From Ypsolopha sequella (lineage: Eukaryota; Arthropoda; Insecta; Lepidoptera; Ypsolophidae), in NCBI GenBank assembly GCA_934047225.1, contig OW203988.1, positions 5,056,229 to 5,120,228 of the forward strand: 64,000 nt of DNA, in the 5' to 3' direction. A program made the translations under genes and the position numbers. Under the pieces are notes generated by a model that did not search any database, was not told the DNA's origin, and was given only the letters and a program-made list of their open reading frames with translations. The stretch's first letter is position 1; the number at the start of each line of letters is the position of its first letter. Positions 8,986-20,800 of this stretch are shown here, piece by piece.

Positions 8986-9730
8986 TTACTTAATATTAAT
9001 TTTATCACTATAAAACACACCCTCACAGTCGGTAAACACAGAGTGTGCTTCCCGTACAAACTTCTGCAATGCCTGCCACTGACCAGAGTCCTGGTCGGTC
9101 AACAGTTTCACCCCAAACAACGATTTCTTCCACCTTTCCTCTGGCTTGGTACTTTTAGCGTCGACGGTTTTGTATACTTTTAACTCCACGTAAAATTCTC
9201 CTTCGTTATCAATAGCCTTCCGTACTGAACCGTTTGCGACTCGTGATATAAAGCTTGATGATACTGGAAAGTTTGTAGGCGCCGCGCTGCTGGCTATATT
9301 TTCGGCTTCTTCTAGTATGCCGAAAATATCAAGCTGCTTGCTACTTGAACCACTGCTTTTCTTTTTGTTTGCCCTGTAAATAAAAGATTCGTTTTAGACA
9401 CACAAGTATACGTTGAAAATGTTGTGCCACGTCTGAGTGTACGTTCATACGATTAAATAACTGCAAAATACGTTTGAATGCGGGTTTTATTACAGAATTT
9501 AATATCAATAAACTCAATAGTTGCGAATAGAGAAACATTAATTTATTTATTTGTTTTAAGTTAAAGTGGAAAAAACGGATTAAAGAGACTTAGAAATAGA
9601 AATAAAGACAAAGATGTACCTTTGGTTTTCTGCTGAAGAGGTCGTTTTACGTTTGCTCGGTCCAGCTACCGCAGCTTTATTTTTCACAACTTGCGGCTGC
9701 GAGACGACACTTTCGTATTCTGAGTCAGAC
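8986..9730 (-). CDS. Second spliced gene of unknown function in the Polinton
   Basis: Two exons can be supported: 9730-9620 and 9373-8986. The upstream exon is bounded by a TTTTACAG acceptor and a GTACAT donor. The downstream exon follows a TTTACAG acceptor, and the join preserves one frame across the 246-base intron. The upstream exon is Ser/Lys-rich (GPSKRKTTSS). The downstream exon is a compact domain ending 'FGVKLLTDQDSGQW...CEGVFYSDK'. The 5' end is unresolved: a donor GTGAGT near 10046 after an ATG is nearby but does not join in frame. It lies upstream of the polymerase on the same strand, so it belongs to the replication-side transcript block. I do not recognise the fold. Confidence 0.5.
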
Positions 9731-10929
9731 CTGTAAAATATACACTGTTTTACTACCTATATAAAAACTAACAGGACTAGACGATGTTTGTCTGTTTTTT
9801 TCATTTGTAACTTGAGAAACACTTTACAGATTTCAATGCTGTTTTTTATTGTTAGCTAGGGTTTCTTGAATAAATTTTGGAATATTTATCATAACAAAAC
9901 AACAACAAAAGGCTTGTAAAATAAAACAAACCATTTTTAGAACGCACAACGCCGTAGAAAATAAAACGCAAAACAAATTGGTATTAAAATATAAAACAGT
10001 TTAAAATCAATTCTACTTTAACTGAGAAGATGAAATAGGTACTCACGAATACTAACATTTTTAGGGCAGGATTCGAAGGATTTTCACACACACACACGAA
10101 CAGCACGTTAGAAACAACGGAAGGAAAAAACTAACAGTTTCCTCAAGGAGTAATAACAGCACGCGAATACGGTCAAAGAGTGAATTGGAAATTTGTAAAA
10201 ATGTTTTATAAACCTTTTTGTCAAAATGTATTTTTGTAATAAGTTTTACTTTACTGACGATTAAATTTCACCCTTATAGCATATTGTTCAGTAATCTATA
10301 ATCGTTTAACTTATTTTACTCATATTACTTTAAATAATTGTTATGAAAGTAGGTATACTTACGCTGCAATATTGATATTTTCGAAGGAAGTAACCCAATT
10401 TTAAATAATGTAATATAACACCTAACCCGTGGCTTACAACGCAGTTTCACAATAATTTTATTTTTGTAACTAACTTTTGCCTGCGACTTCATTACTACTA
10501 ATCGTCCACCAAGAAATGATTTAACACCATCCCCAAATACATACCTTAAAGGTCATGTTACAATTAAATCATATTATAATTATGAAACACCATTTTATTC
10601 ATCATTCAAAATCATATTAGAGGCTTGGTAGGTGAACAATATCATAGGTCTTTTGTACAGTATAAATTTGGATGATGAATAAAAAGTCATCTTGCGTAAA
10701 AACTAGCTTTCCGCCTGCGACTTCATATACACTCATCTATAACAAAGTTACTTTACAACCCATAAATAAAAATAAGAAGTCTATGTTGATAGTAAGTAAA
10801 CTATATTAAAATCTTAAATGTAGTTTTGTTGTCACAACGCAATATTATCTCACATAAAGACAAACAATAATTCTAAATCAACCTATTTATTTATTTGTTA
10901 TTAGTATGTAATATACAAACCTTATGTTA

Positions 10930-10980
10930 TAAATCGAACCCTTAACTTCTAGTCTTTAACCACTGAACCATTAAAGCAAT
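10930..10980 (-). repeat. tRNA-derived SINE head remnant
   Basis: On the - strand a TGGTTCAGTGGTTAAAGAC segment resembles a pol III A box and is followed about 15 bases later by GGGTTCGATTT, a B box. The spacing fits a tRNA-like head, but acceptor and anticodon stems do not pair well, so this is a SINE remnant rather than a tRNA gene. Confidence 0.4.
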
Positions 10981-11340
10981 AAAGCTACCTAATAATTATG
11001 TGTAAGCAAAAAATAATATAATATTTCAAAGAAGTGCTCCACAGACCACTAAGTCATTAGACGTTGTAAAGTGGTACACTTTTTTCGCAAACACATCAGT
11101 GCAATTGCACTACTAAAACACCTTCTTATAACACTGGGGCGTAAGGAAACTCTTTTAGTGCTAAGTCCATCAAACTGTATGCAGGCTAAACTACTATGTA
11201 GGCATTTGCATGTAAATTTCATGTATTTATTATATTATTATGTTTTTAACTATTAGGTATCTACTATTAATTTAATCTTGTTTCTGTATAAGTATTATCT
11301 TGCACCATATGAATATCTTATTTATATAAAATATGCCTAT

Positions 11341-11470
11341 CGCCCTTTGTTTGCTGAAAGAAATCTCATTATTGAGATAAGCGCGCCATTGTACACAACT
11401 TTATCATATAATTTAGAATTAAGTTTTCTGTGCGAGTGCATTAAGAATAAATATAAATATGCTATACTAA
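11341..11470 (+). repeat. LINE 3' tail, solo copy
   Basis: The segment beginning 'TTTGCTGAAAGAAATCTC', continuing with 'GAGATAAGCGCGCC' and ending in an AATAAATATAAATAT stretch, matches the 3' ends at 16729-16860 and 44628-44765. The last of these is attached to a LINE with endonuclease and reverse transcriptase, so this is a 5'-truncated copy of that family. Confidence 0.6.
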
Positions 11471-12419
11471 CACTTGTCTATGGTTGATAAGATGTCTAAT
11501 AGTTAATTAGTCTGTGACCTGCTCGCTAGTTACCTAGAGCTGATGCAGCAATGTTACACGTGGACTCGTTAATAGGTCGAGAGTCATAGACCTTTAATGC
11601 TGGTAAAAAATACTATCCATATATTGAAATTACCTTTTATTAAAATAAGTAGGTATAAAGGTAAATAGTAGTATATAAAAACATTATTTAGTTGAAGCTA
11701 TGACTTCTAAACTGGGTATGAACTATATGTTATAAAATGTCTCATACAAAATTTATATAATTATTATACAAATAAACAAATATCTGGATAGTTTTAACGA
11801 TAAGGATAATTATCAGTATAAATTGGAAACCAAAAACCTTTTGTTAATTTTATCAAGAATTTTATATCTTAGTGATATTCTTTACAGCTCCTGGTCTACA
11901 GCATTGGAACAGAGATGCAGAACAGTTTTTCTTTGATCAATTTCAAGTATAAGGATTATAGAATAATATGGATTTCGTTTGTTAAAACTATATGCTAGGT
12001 AATAGCCATGCTTTCTAGCTAGGATTCTACACTTACTCTAAAATAGGGTTCAATATATCAAAATTGTTTACACGTACATCTTAATATTTATACATGTACA
12101 TCTTAATATTTATCTTTGTAAGTTTTTATCAAAATACCGTGTTAAGGTTCTAGATTATTCTACATAAATAAAACAGTTTCCTTAATGTAATTTTTAAATC
12201 AAAATGAAATATAAGCCTAAGGTTTAAAACAACTGATTCACAATACCCACTTCAAAGCATAGCATACTCATTACACTCAATGCAGTCGTCATTATCAGTT
12301 ATGCATATTTTTGTGTTAGAACCGTATTTAAATTTTAAACCTTATGCAGAGACTGAGCGTCTTTGGGGTTTTTTTAATTGAGTGACTATGGAGTATAGGT
12401 ATGTTAATATTGAATAATA

Positions 12420-13045
12420 AAACAGATTCATAAGTCTTATACGAGAACTCAGTGTTTTCGGGATTTTAGAATTAGATCTTATGCGGAAACCGAACGTTTC
12501 TGGGATCAGGCAAGATTTATACGAGAACTGAGTGTTTTTGGATCTTGTTGCTGAAAAAATTTCAATAATTTACTATTGAAACATATTCTTAAGTCTTTTA
12601 CGAGAACCCAGTGTTTTCGGGATTTTAGAACAAGATCTTATGCAGAAACCGAACGTTTCTGGGATCAGACAAGATTTATACGAGAACTGAGTGTTTTTGG
12701 ATCTTGTTGCTGTAGTATTTCAATAATTTACTATTGAAACAGATTCTTAAGTCTTTTACGAGAACTCAGTGTTTTCGGGATTTTAGAATTAGATCTTATG
12801 CGGAAACCGAACGTTTCTGGGATCAGGCAAGATTTATACGAGAACTGAGTGTTTTTGGATCTTGTTGCTGTAAAAATTTCAATAATTTACTATTGAAACA
12901 TATTCTTAAGTCTTTTACGAGAACTCAGTGTTTTCGGGATTTTAGAACAAGATCTTATGCGGAAACTGTACGTTTCTGGGATCAGGCAAGATTTATACGA
13001 GAATTGAGTATTTTCGGATCTTTTTATTGTAAACTTGCTATTAGT
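12420..13045 (+). repeat. 158-159-bp tandem repeat, four copies
   Basis: The phrase 'ACGAGAACTCAGTG' recurs at 12441, 12600, 12758 and 12917, giving periods of 159, 158 and 159. Each unit also contains two related halves (one with ACTCAGTGTTTTCGGGAT, one with ACTGAGTGTTTTTGGATC). A weak further copy appears near 12345. Short frames across it are by-products of the periodicity. Confidence 0.85.
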
Positions 13046-13279
13046 CATCATTAATAAATTTAAGTACGGTTCAAAAAAGTGGTATTATTATTTGTGATGG
13101 TCTCAAACAAGGAGGTGTGCAGAGATCTGTAAGTATAACATCCCTGTTAAATTTTATGGATGTAATGGTTGCAATTTGGTGTCTTGAAGCAAGTTCGGGA
13201 CCCACTCCAATTTATTGGAAAATCTACGCTATCGAAATCACCCAGGCAGAGGGCGAACGGAGTGAGCCCCAAGCGAAGC

Positions 13280-13396
13280 TAAATTATTGGGAGTTCAACC
13301 CCGCCTCTCTCATCCAGGCGGAGGGCGAAGCCCCGAGCGGAGCGGAGCGAAGCGAGGCATGGATAAGAGAGGCGGGGTAGAACGCACAATAATTTA
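13280..13396. repeat. Imperfect palindrome with 37-bp arms
   Basis: Arm 13280-13316 is the near reverse complement of 13360-13396. The central part (CCCCGCCTCTCTCATCCA against its partner) has one mismatch in 18. The loop of 43 bp is GC-rich with GAGCGGAGCGGAGCGAAGCGAGG-like sequence, unlike the AT-rich surroundings. It ends exactly where the 69-bp array begins. Confidence 0.75.
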
Positions 13397-16300
13397 CTAC
13401 TCTCGGGTGCTAGGGATCCGTTAAATAGTTGGGGTACTGGCACCTGCAATACAGATCGTATACGGTCTAGCTCGGGTGCTAGGGATCCGTTAAATAGTTG
13501 GGGTACTGGCACCTGAAATACAGATCGTATACGGTCTAGCTCGGGTGCTAGGGATCCGTTAAATAGTTGGGGTACTGGCACCTGCAATACAGATCGTATA
13601 CGGTCTATCTCGGGTGCTAGGGATCCGTTAAATAGTTGGGGTACTGGCACCTGAAATACAGATCGTATACGGTCTAGCTCGGGTGCTAGGGATCCGTTAA
13701 ATAGTTGGGGTACTGGCACCTGCAATACAGATCGTATACGGTCTAGCTCGGGTGCTAGGGATCCGTTAAATAGTTGGGGTACTGGCACCTGCAATACAGA
13801 TCGTATACGGTCTAGCTCGAATGCTAGGGATCCGTTAAATAGTTGGGGTACTGGCACCTGCAATACAGATCGTATACGGTCTAGCTCGGGTGCTAGGGAT
13901 CCGTTAAATAGTTGGGGTACTGGCACCTGAAATACAGATCGTATACGGTCTAGCTCGGGTGCTAGGGATCCGTTAAATAGTTGGGGTACTGGCACCTGCA
14001 ATACAGATCGTATACGGTCTATCTCGGGTGCTAGGGATCCGTTAAATAGTTGGGGTACTGGCACCTGAAATACAGATCGTATACGGTCTAGCTCGGGTGC
14101 TAGGGATCCGTTAAATAGTTGGGGTACTGGCACCTGCAATACAGATCGTATACGGTCTATCTCGGGTGCTAGGGATCCGTTAAATAGTTGGGGTACTGGC
14201 ACCTGAAATACAGATCGTATACGGTCTAGCTCGGGTGCTAGGGATCCGTTAAATAGTTGGGGTACTGGCACCTGCAATACAGATCGTATACGGTCTAGCT
14301 CGGGTGCTAGGGATCCGTTAAATAGTTGGGGTACTGGCACCTGCAATACAGATCGTATACGGTCTAGCTCAGGTGCTAGGGATCCGTTAAATAGTTGGGG
14401 TACTGGCACCTGCAATACAGATCGTATACGGTCTAGCTCGGGTGCTAGGGATCCGTTAAATAGTTGGGGTACTGGCACCTGCAATACAGATCGTATACGG
14501 TCTAGCTCGGGTGCTAGGGATCCGTTAAATAGTTGGGGTACTGGCACCTGCAATACAGATTGTATACGGTCTAGCTCGGGTGCTAGGGATCCGTTAAATA
14601 GTTGGGGTACTGGCACCTGCAATACAGATCGTATACGGTCTAGCTCGGGTGCTAGGGATCCGTTAAATTGTTGGGGTACTGGCACCTGCAAAACAGATCG
14701 TATACGGTCTAGCTCGGGTGCTAGGGATCCGTTAAATAGTTGGATTACTGGCACCTGCAATACAGATCGTATACGGTCTAACTCGGATGCAAGGGATCCG
14801 TTAAATAGTTGGATTACTGGCACCTGCAATACAGATCGTATACGGTCTAGCTCGGGTGCTAGGGATCCGTTAAATAGTTGGGGTACTGGCACCTGCAATA
14901 CAGATCGTATACGGTCTAGCTCGGGTGCTAGGAATCCGTTAAATAGTTGGGGTACTGGCACCTGCAATACAGATCGTATACGGTCTAGCTCGGGTGCTAG
15001 GGATCCGTTAAATAGTTGGATTACTGGCACCTGCAATACAGATCGTATACGGTCTAGCTCGGGTGCTAGGAATCCGTTAAATAGTTGGGGTACTGGCACC
15101 TGCAATACAGATCGTATACGGTCTAGCTCGGGTGCTAGGGATCCGTTAAATAGTTGGGGTACTGGCACCTGCAAAACAGATCGTATACGGTCTAGCTCGG
15201 GTGCTAGGGATCCGTTAAATAGTTGGATTACTGGCACCTGCAATACAGATCGTCTACGGTCTAACTCGGATGCAAGGGATCCGTTAAATAGTTGGATTAC
15301 TGGCACCTGCAATACAGATCGTATACGGTCTAGCTCGGGTGCTAGGGATCCGTTAAATAGTTGGGGTACTGGCACCTGCAATACAGATCGTATACGGTCT
15401 AGCTCGGGTGCTAGGAATCCGTTAAATAGTTGGGGTACTGGCACCTGCAATACAGATCGTATACGGTCTAGCTCGGGTGCTAGGGATCCGTTAAATGGTT
15501 GGATTACTGGCACCTGCAATACAGATCGTATACGGTCTAGCTCGGGTGCCAGGGATCCGTTAAATAGTTGGGGTACTGGCACCTGAAATACAGATCGTAT
15601 ACGGTCTAGCTCGGGTGCTAGGGATCCGTTAAATAGTTGGGGTACTGGCACCTGCAATAATGATCGTATACGGTCTAGCTCGGGTGCTAGGGATCCGTTA
15701 AATAGTTGGGGTACTGGCACCTGCAATAAAAATCGTATACGGTCTAGCTCGGGTGCTAGGGATCCGTTAAATAGTTGGATTACTGGCACCTGCAATACAG
15801 ATCGTATACGGTCTAGCTCGGGTGCTAGGGATCCGTTAAATAGTTGGGGTACTGGCACCTGCAATAAAGATCGTATACGGTCTAGCTCGGGTGCTAGGGA
15901 TCCGTTAAATAGTTGGGGTACTGGCACCTGCAATACAGATCGTATACGGTCTAGCTCGGGTGCTAGGGATCCGTTAAATTGTTGGGGTACTGGCACCTGC
16001 AAAACAGATCGTATACGGTCTAGCTCGGGTGCTAGGGATCCGTTAAATAGTTGGATTACTGGCACCTGCAATACAGATCGTATACGGTCTAACTCGGATG
16101 CAAGGGATCCGTTAAATAGTTGGATTACTGGCACCTGCAATACAGATCGTATACGGTCTAGCTCGGGTGCTAGGGATCCGTTAAATAGTTGGGGTACTGG
16201 CACCTGCAATACAGATCGTATACGGTCTAGCTCGGGTGCTAGGGATCCGTTAAATAGTTGGGGTACTGGCACCTGCAATACAGATCGTATACGGTCTAGC

Positions 16301-16397
16301 TCGGGTGCTAGGGATCCGTTAAATAGTTGGGGTACTGGCACCTGCAATACAGATCGTATACGGTCTAGCTCGGGTGCTAGGGATCCGTTAAATAGTT
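13397..16397. repeat. 69-bp minisatellite, about 43 copies
   Basis: Unit of 69 bp containing GGATCCGTTAAATAGTTGG, GGTACTGGCACCTGC and the palindrome CGTATACG. Copies differ at a few sites (GGGTACT or GGATTACT; CTGCAATAC or CTGAAATAC). A rare variant with 'AACTCGGATGCAAGG' occurs at 14780, 15263 and 16091, which are exactly 7 and 12 units apart, showing block duplication inside the array. Because 69 is a multiple of 3, one - strand frame stays open for over 1000 codons; this is an arithmetic effect, not a gene. Confidence 0.9.
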
Positions 16398-16440
16398 GCC
16401 GCTCAGTTTTTGGGATTTTAAGAATTATTCCATGAGTTCT
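16398..16440 (+). repeat. Fragment of the 158-bp repeat beyond the minisatellite
   Basis: Right after the last 69-bp unit comes 'GCTCAGTTTTTGGGATTTTAAGAA', close to the 158-bp repeat phrase 'ACTCAGTGTTTTCGGGATTTTAGAA' in the same orientation. The minisatellite thus lies between related sequences. Confidence 0.5.
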
Positions 16441-16728
16441 CACAATAAATCAGTATGCTGGCTACTTCTTAAATCTTTATTTTGTAAACATACATACTGT
16501 AATTACTTTTTCTCAGTAAATAAAGATATTATTATTATTATTTATATAGTATGTATATTTAGTGTGTATATTTATGAATTATATTATGTATGTATATATT
16601 TTGTTAGGGTATCACACGATAGATACATTTATATTTATTTATTCAGTAGATTATGTATTCATTTAATAATGTTTAATCTTTTGTTGCACATGTATGTATG
16701 ATTACTTATTTTAATGAAAATTATCTTT

Positions 16729-16860
16729 CCCGCTAACGTTTGCTGGAAGAAATCTCTTTTCAGAGATAAGCTCACCTGTTTACATTCTTTCTAATTTATT
16801 ATGTGTATCAAATATGTTTCGTGTTTGGAACAAAGAATATTAATAAATATAATTGTATGA
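16729..16860 (+). repeat. LINE 3' tail, solo copy
   Basis: 'CGTTTGCTGGAAGAAATCTC', then GAGATAAGCTCACC, then an AATAAATATAATTG end: same family as the tails at 11341 and 44628. Confidence 0.65.
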
Positions 16861-17051
16861 CTTGTTCGTCTTGTAGTGTTGATTTGTATTTGTAATATAC
16901 TTAATAAAATAATATTATATTAAGGACTGGCACTGGCACATATATGAAATAAAGAATAAAGATATTGCCTAAATCGAGGCAAAACACAGGATAGGAAAGA
17001 CATCATGACAACACAACACGACAAGAATATCGAACTACGAACTGTGCGTCA

Positions 17052-17405
17052 TTCTACCTACGGCACTGACCTCTACCTACGACACTGACCTCTACCTATG
17101 GCACTGACCTCTACCTATGGCACAGATCTCTACCGACGGCACTGACCTCTACCTATGGCACAGATCTCTACCGACGGCACTGACCTGTACCTATGGCACA
17201 GATCTCTACCGACAGCTCTGACCTGTACCTACGGCACATATCTCTACTGACGGCACTGACCTCTACCTATGGCACAGATCTCTACCGACGGCACTGACCT
17301 CTACCTATGGCACTGACCTCTACCAATAGCACAGATCTCTACCTACGGAACTGACCTCTACCTATGGCACAGACCTCTACCTCCCTCTACCTCTCTCTAC
17401 CTTTA
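17052..17405 (+). repeat. 19-bp tandem array, about 18 copies
   Basis: CTCTACCTATGGCACTGAC-type units with starts at 17071, 17090 and 17109. Alternation of 'CTATGGCACAGAT' and 'CGACGGCACTGAC' variants makes a 38-bp higher period. It decays into CCTCTACC-rich sequence at the right end. Confidence 0.85.
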
Positions 17406-17580
17406 CGGTTACATCGACAATATGGTGCAATCAGTTTTGTACCTCAGTCGCTTAGCACGAAGTGCATAACTTTACTTTATATTTCTTGTTTAGAAGTTAA
17501 AAATATTTTGGTATGTGGCAAATAACACCAATAATTCAATAACAATATTATAGAATTAAATGAGACTTGAGGATAATTCA

Positions 17581-17761
17581 TGATTTATATAAAAACGGCT
17601 CACCTCAATACGTGTTATGATCGGAAAAGCCGACCAGTGTCAGCAGATTTAGACTGCCTTCATCTGGGCGAGTGAAGACGTTTACGCGACGACGTTACGC
17701 CTCACACTGTTACTTTCCCGATCATAACACGTATTGAGGTGAGCCGTTTTTATATAAATCA
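17581..17761. mobile_element. 181-bp MITE with perfect 44-bp inverted ends
   Basis: 17581-17624 and 17718-17761 are exact reverse complements over 44 bp. ATTCA directly precedes (17576-17580) and follows (17762-17766), giving a 5-bp target duplication. The 93-bp loop holds no gene. The element is a non-autonomous inverted-repeat transposon; the superfamily is not clear from the 5-bp duplication alone. Confidence 0.85.
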
Positions 17762-17780
17762 ATTCAGTAATAGCAGGTAA

Positions 17781-17894
17781 TAGTGAGGTTTATAAAGCAT
17801 GAGTTTTAAATTTAGTGCACAATAAGTCATGATCTGGTCCAAACAAAGTTAATTGTGTATACAAATTCAAACTGTTGCTTTATAAACCTCACTA
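17781..17894. mobile_element. Small inverted-repeat element
   Basis: 17781-17799 (TAGTGAGGTTTATAAAGCA) is repeated in exact reverse complement at 17876-17894. The interior is 76 bp and non-coding. It lies 20 bp from the preceding MITE. Confidence 0.6.
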
Positions 17895-20800
17895 ACACCG
17901 AACTATTGGCGTCAAATGGCACAGATCAAAAAGCTTTTCAATGAACGTTTTTCTCGTTGTTTTTTTTTTCTTAGTTCTTGACGTTCCGCCAGATGTCGCT
18001 GTCCATGTCACCATAGATTAAAATATGTTCCGTAGCTCAGACCAATAAACCAATCTGAGTTCCGTAGCAATCAATGTCAAAGTGGTTTTTGGTTTGTTTG
18101 GAATCTGTGTAAATTTTGTCTTTGATTCTGTTGCTAAAGTATATGACAGTGCCATCTAGGAATCTTATTTAACACTAAATTTGACACAAGGAAAAACGCT
18201 CATTATAAATTTTTAAACAGAAAACAAAGTCAAGTTATGCACTTTGCGCTAAGCTACTGACGTTTAACCTTGAAAGATATAGTAAAATTGTAATTTAAAA
18301 AATAATGGTCTTCCAAAATAAATTAACTCAAAATTATAAAATAATATTTTTTGTGCTCGTAAAGCCCCACTTTTTATGCACCAAAACCGAACAGAAAGTC
18401 GATTATTTTGCCCTAGGGCTTTATTATTATTATTATTTTTTACGAGAAGTTGGCTAACCTGCAACCTTTCCTGTGTACCATAAATGTTATACTTTTTTTT
18501 CCACTGTTTAACGGCTCTAGATACAGTCCTTTTGAGCCAACCATTAACTTGCAAAATTGTAACAATGTAACTTTCAACTTTAATAATAAAATTGTTTTCT
18601 TTGATTATGTTTGTTTTATTTCCTCACATTATGCATTGAAAAACGTAGTATGATACACGGGCGTTAGAGCAATAAATTACTCGGTTACGTTTAAAACACT
18701 CGCTACGCTCGTGTTTTAAATCGTCCTCGTAATTTATTCCTTTTCGCCTTTGTAGCATAAACTACTATTATGTATTTACGAAACTAACCAACAAAACGAA
18801 ATCATAATTATATAAGGTTAAATAATATTAGTTGGCGAAACTCAAAACATAGGTAGTACTAGTCTATATGAATAACTGTTTGTGTGTATGTATGTAAACA
18901 ACAAATAAAGGCAACAAAAACAATAACAAACAGATTCAACGATAAACTTAACGAATCATAGAATTTTTTCCTCGAAGTTACTTTTAATGCAACGCGCGCG
19001 TGTATAGAGTACGGACGTAGCACTAACACTAACGCATAGTGTAGCAAGCGGGGGGTGTGGTGGGGCACGCAGGAGGATGTGCTCCGCGCCCTCGCTCCTG
19101 TACCGTCCCCGTGACACCGTAAAACGGCTATTGCTATTTTCAGAGGCGACTAAAAGATTGGCGCGCACTGTACTAGTCATACTAAGTTTGCCATTGAGTA
19201 ATAATATTCTACTCCAGTAGCTCGTATTGGATGTCCTGCAGATTTGTTTCGTGAGGCCAGTTTGGTTTCGGCCAATTTGATTTTTTTCCTTTATTAGATG
19301 CACCAGAATTTGACCAAAGTTTTGAGATGTTTTCTCTTTGCTCATACACCCGTAGCTCCTATCAATATGTCAGGCCGTCACATTTACACGTATTAGTCCG
19401 TATCTTGAAAACAACTGAACCGATTTTGATGAAACTTGCACTGTTTTCTAAGTTTCTAAGGTCACAATTCGATTCATAGTTCCGGAGAATTGCTTGGACA
19501 AACATACATACAAACATACACCTATAAAATTTTGTATGTTTGTTTAGAAGCCAAAATCGATCATCATATCTGAATGTATTGCAGTTCCAATGTATTACAT
19601 ACATACGTGTCAAATTTATCACCTCTCTTTTTTGAAGTCAGTTAAAAAATAATAATCACTGAGCTCTTGAATAGCTGTCTGGTTGTTATGATTTTACTAC
19701 TTTTTAACAGACTTCAAAAAAGGAGGAGGCACGTCACTACAGTAGTGAAATTACTTGGATGCGCTCTGATTCGAGCTAACACACACAGACGCGTGCTCTA
19801 CACGCCGTCTAAGCAGAGTTCAAGTGTCAGTTGCTGGGGTCGCAGCGCAGTGCCGCGCCGCGCTTGCCAGTACGCGCAGACGTAAACACCGCTCTAATGC
19901 GATAGGACGCGACAGGTTTTGAACTCTGTGCCGGCCTGGTCACGATCTTGCAGAGATATTATTGTGTTTTTGGGTGTTTAAATTCATCCCGAAAACAAGA
20001 AATTGCTTTTTTTAGACTTCCGGCTCATATCCAAAGGTAAGAATGAAAAATATCACTTAGGAGTACCTACTTACATTACAAACTAAGTTTTGAAATTGTC
20101 GCGTTCGTTTTATGTATATCGATTACCAGGGCAAAATAAAGAGTACATAGATTTAAGTACGCTTGTCAGAACAAAAAGCAAGTTCTTTTTACTCTTTTGT
20201 CGGTGTGCCGCCGCTGTCGCCGCCGCACCGCCGTGCCACAAGCAAGTCTAGCCAGCCAATTGGTGGAGCGGCGGCGCGCGGCAATCGCAATCAAACGGCA
20301 AATACGACGAATAAGTATGTCTCAGACTAAATATATTTATGGTATTCAACTCCGCTATTACAGAATTTGCTGGAATGGGTCAGAGTAAATGTAGAGGAAG
20401 TTACCGTGGGCAATCATTACGTAAAAAATTATCTATCTTTAGCTAAAAATGTCATGTCTGTCTGTACATTGAATGTTTTTGCAAAATTTTTAATTTAATG
20501 AGTTATTAGTAAATAGTTTTGTACTGAGGCCCAAACTACAATTTTTGTTTCTCTGTCTGTCTTTCTGTGTCTCTGTCCGTCTTACTGTCTGTCTGTTCTG
20601 TTTTAAATTTAGAACCACTCAACGGATATGGATGCGCTTTCTTTATTATAATCGTAATTACTCTATTACAGTTGTGGCGGCACGTCTACACGTTTGCCGC
20701 ATTCCTTTTAGATATGAATAATCACGTATAATTAAGTATAAATAAGGATTCATCTATCGTCATATATATATTACATACTTAAACATCTCACTGGTAGTAA

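Larger units (their letters stand above)
9731..12419. other. Non-genic flank of the Polinton with decayed repeats
   Basis: AT-rich sequence with no convincing frame. A phrase ending 'GCCTGCGACTTCAT' occurs twice (near 10480 and 10712), the kind of decayed retroelement or Helitron end common in lepidopteran DNA. The right end of the Polinton should fall somewhere here, but its terminal repeat cannot be recognised because the matching left end is outside the window. Confidence 0.5.

Noticed and set aside
9341..9538. 65-codon - strand frame
   Set aside because: It covers the intron and reads the downstream exon of the spliced Polinton gene in the wrong frame.
12734..13054. 106-codon frame in the 158-bp repeat
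   Set aside because: It consists of two copies of the tandem unit and has no features of a protein domain.
13397..16397. CRISPR-like array
   Set aside because: There are no variable spacers; units are contiguous and nearly identical, and the context is a eukaryotic genome.
13279..16443. 1054-codon repeat protein on the - strand across the minisatellite
   Set aside because: The unit length (69) is a multiple of three, so a stop-free frame persists automatically. The start would be GTG, and the frame runs through the neighbouring palindrome and into the 158-bp-type repeat.
17581..17761. microRNA precursor
   Set aside because: The 44-bp perfect stem with target duplication is a MITE; a miRNA stem usually has mismatches and no duplication.
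19667..20388. Short frames at 19667-19885 and 20197-20388
   Set aside because: Low-complexity, Arg/Ala-rich translation of GC-rich simple sequence within repeats.
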